Both the position numbers and the translations under genes were made by a program. Positions 35,748 to 36,718 of a stretch of 36,718 nucleotides of DNA are shown here, piece by piece. The stretch is from Opitutales bacterium (GTDB taxonomy: Bacteria > Verrucomicrobiota > Verrucomicrobiia > Opitutales > T3Sed10-336). The DNA is taken from the NCBI GenBank assembly GCA_007130045.1, contig SLTG01000014.1, positions 1 through 36,718 on the forward strand. Reading direction: 5' to 3'. The number at the start of each line of letters is the position of its first letter. The first letter of the stretch is position 1. Below the pieces are notes generated by a model that worked only from the letters and a program-made list of their open reading frames with translations, had not been told where the DNA came from and searched no databases.

Positions 35748-36718
35748 TCATCTGGTTCGTGAAAACTCCAGACTTTCGACGCCAATTTCAATGGTATCCA
35801 CCGTACCGTCGGCAAAAGTCATCGTCACCCGGCCGTCGAACGGATCGCCCGTGAAAGTGGCCGACGGCTTCTCTTCGTCGCCCTCTGTCGCCACCAAGAG
35901 GGTGATAAACCGGACCTCGGTCCCCTCTAGTTGACCGGCCATTGTTTGCTGCAGGCTGGCCATGTCACTTACCCTGCCCTTGATGTCCCGCATCCCGGAG
36001 AGGTCATACTCGCCGATCTGAACGCCAGGCGGATAGAGAAAATCAACATCGAGCACGGCACCGCGCCGGCCGCCGATAATCCGGGCACTTGATCCGTCGG
36101 CATTGATATCGATCTCATTGTTCAATGCCGTTTGCAGCAGCCAGGAAAATGTGGACGGCTCGGCGTCGGCGCTTTTGGCCAGATCGTCGACAATCAATAA
36201 GTACGGTTGCGCCACCCCGTCAGGTTGCCGAACGTAGAGCAGCTGCCGCACTGCCGATTCGACCTTCATGTTATCTCCGTCCGCATCTTCAAAATAGACG
36301 TTCGACGAAGACGCATCGCTTTTGATATACGCGGCATCGTCCGTCGTCCACAGGGCATCTTGATCGAAAGACGCCACGCTCGTATGTTCCCCGGCATTCC
36401 GGTTGGTTCGCGGCTCGTCGACCATCACCAGATTGTGCAGCACTTCCATCCGGACCTGGGCATCCGGCGGGTGGACGACGAAGCGCTCACCCAGAGCGGT
36501 GAAGACGAACGAGTTGTGGTTTCGCATATGATGGCCGCTGTGTGCCGTGTAGCCGCCGGTCATCATCGCCATACTGTCCAGCGCTCCCCAACCGTCCCGG
36601 AAGATCGCGCGGTCGCTTTCGAAGAACTTGTCCAGCGGCAGATCCGCCTCGGCGGGATGCAGAGGCTCCAGCTCCGGGTCGGCCCAGATAAGGGTATAGG
36701 GAAGCGGGTCGCTTGTTC
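35748..36718 (-). CDS. Heparinase II/III-like protein, C-terminal part, cut by the window edge
   Basis: The frame is open from the right edge to the stop at 35748, giving about 323 residues of the C-terminal side. It contains a segment reading FFESDRAIFRDGW (about 49-37 codons before the Met at 36572 in a longer frame), then GHHMRNHNSFVFTALGERF, matching the region of heparinase II/III and alginate lyase-type beta-sandwich domains that normally reads H-x-H-x-D-x-N-S-F. The usual Asp is Asn here. These enzymes cleave acidic polysaccharides by beta-elimination. The beta-rich tail (DDLAKSADAEPSTFSWLLQT) fits. The catalytic alpha-toroid and any signal peptide lie outside the window. Confidence 0.7.
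   Translation of the reverse strand, partial: TSDPLPYTLIWADPELEPLHPAEADLPLDKFFESDRAIFRDGWGALDSMAMMTGGYTAHSGHHMRNHNSFVFTALGERFVVHPPDAQVRMEVLHNLVMVDEPRTNRNAGEHTSVASFDQDALWTTDDAAYIKSDASSSNVYFEDADGDNMKVESAVRQLLYVRQPDGVAQPYLLIVDDLAKSADAEPSTFSWLLQTALNNEIDINADGSSARIIGGRRGAVLDVDFLYPPGVQIGEYDLSGMRDIKGRVSDMASLQQTMAGQLEGTEVRFITLLVATEGDEEKPSATFTGDPFDGRVTMTFADGTVDTIEIGVESLEFSRTR

Overview
The window is about 37 kb of GC-rich bacterial chromosome and is mostly housekeeping. It holds one very large ribosomal-protein cluster, a purine/histidine/TCA block, and accessory carbohydrate genes with mobile-element debris at both edges. The gene content suggests the PVC superphylum, most likely Verrucomicrobiota. 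That is inference from several points: Gfo/Idh/MocA oxidoreductases beside a xylose-isomerase-like protein, a heparinase II/III-like protein and a sulfatase-like remnant, no rpmD, stand-alone coaB, a VC0807-type membrane protein, and many starts without a Shine-Dalgarno sequence. No rRNA or tRNA gene is visible to anchor the taxonomy.

Left edge (1-5230). An IS21-like element ends at about 167, with its istA-like gene running off the window. After it come a small unrecognised ORF, a frameshifted gene remnant, and four minus-strand genes: two Gfo/Idh/MocA oxidoreductases flanking a sugar phosphate isomerase/epimerase-like protein, then a glycerophosphodiester phosphodiesterase. The spaces between them carry small C-rich/G-rich hairpins that share a GGCAAGC loop.

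Ribosomal block (5404-25943, plus strand). miaA comes first. The merged str-S10-spc-alpha cluster follows: rpsL rpsG fusA rpsJ rplC rplD rplW rplB rpsS, an inserted exported protein, rplV rpsC rplP rpmC rpsQ rplN rplX rplE rpsN rpsH rplF rplR rpsE rplO secY adk map rpsM rpsK rpsD rpoA rplQ. tuf, rpmD, infA and rpmJ are missing from their usual places. Two similar promoter candidates lie before rpsL and rpsM, and a third candidate lies before rplE. S17, S11 and L17 have charged or low-complexity extensions.

Metabolic block (26317-34078, plus strand). A small membrane zinc-ribbon protein abuts guaA. An exported protein follows and overlaps hisD, then hisC, hisB and hisH, then citrate synthase. 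hisA and hisF are not here.

Right edge (34105-36718). A VC0807-like membrane protein diverges from coaB. Then comes a non-coding stretch with what looks like a sulfatase N-terminal remnant, and a heparinase II/III-like gene cut by the window edge.

The most unusual points are the exported protein embedded between rpsS and rplV, the extra C-terminal membrane helix of SecY with a perfect Shine-Dalgarno and in-frame ATG just before it, and the membrane zinc-ribbon microprotein joined to guaA. I did not see a clear defence system, biosynthetic cluster or CRISPR array.
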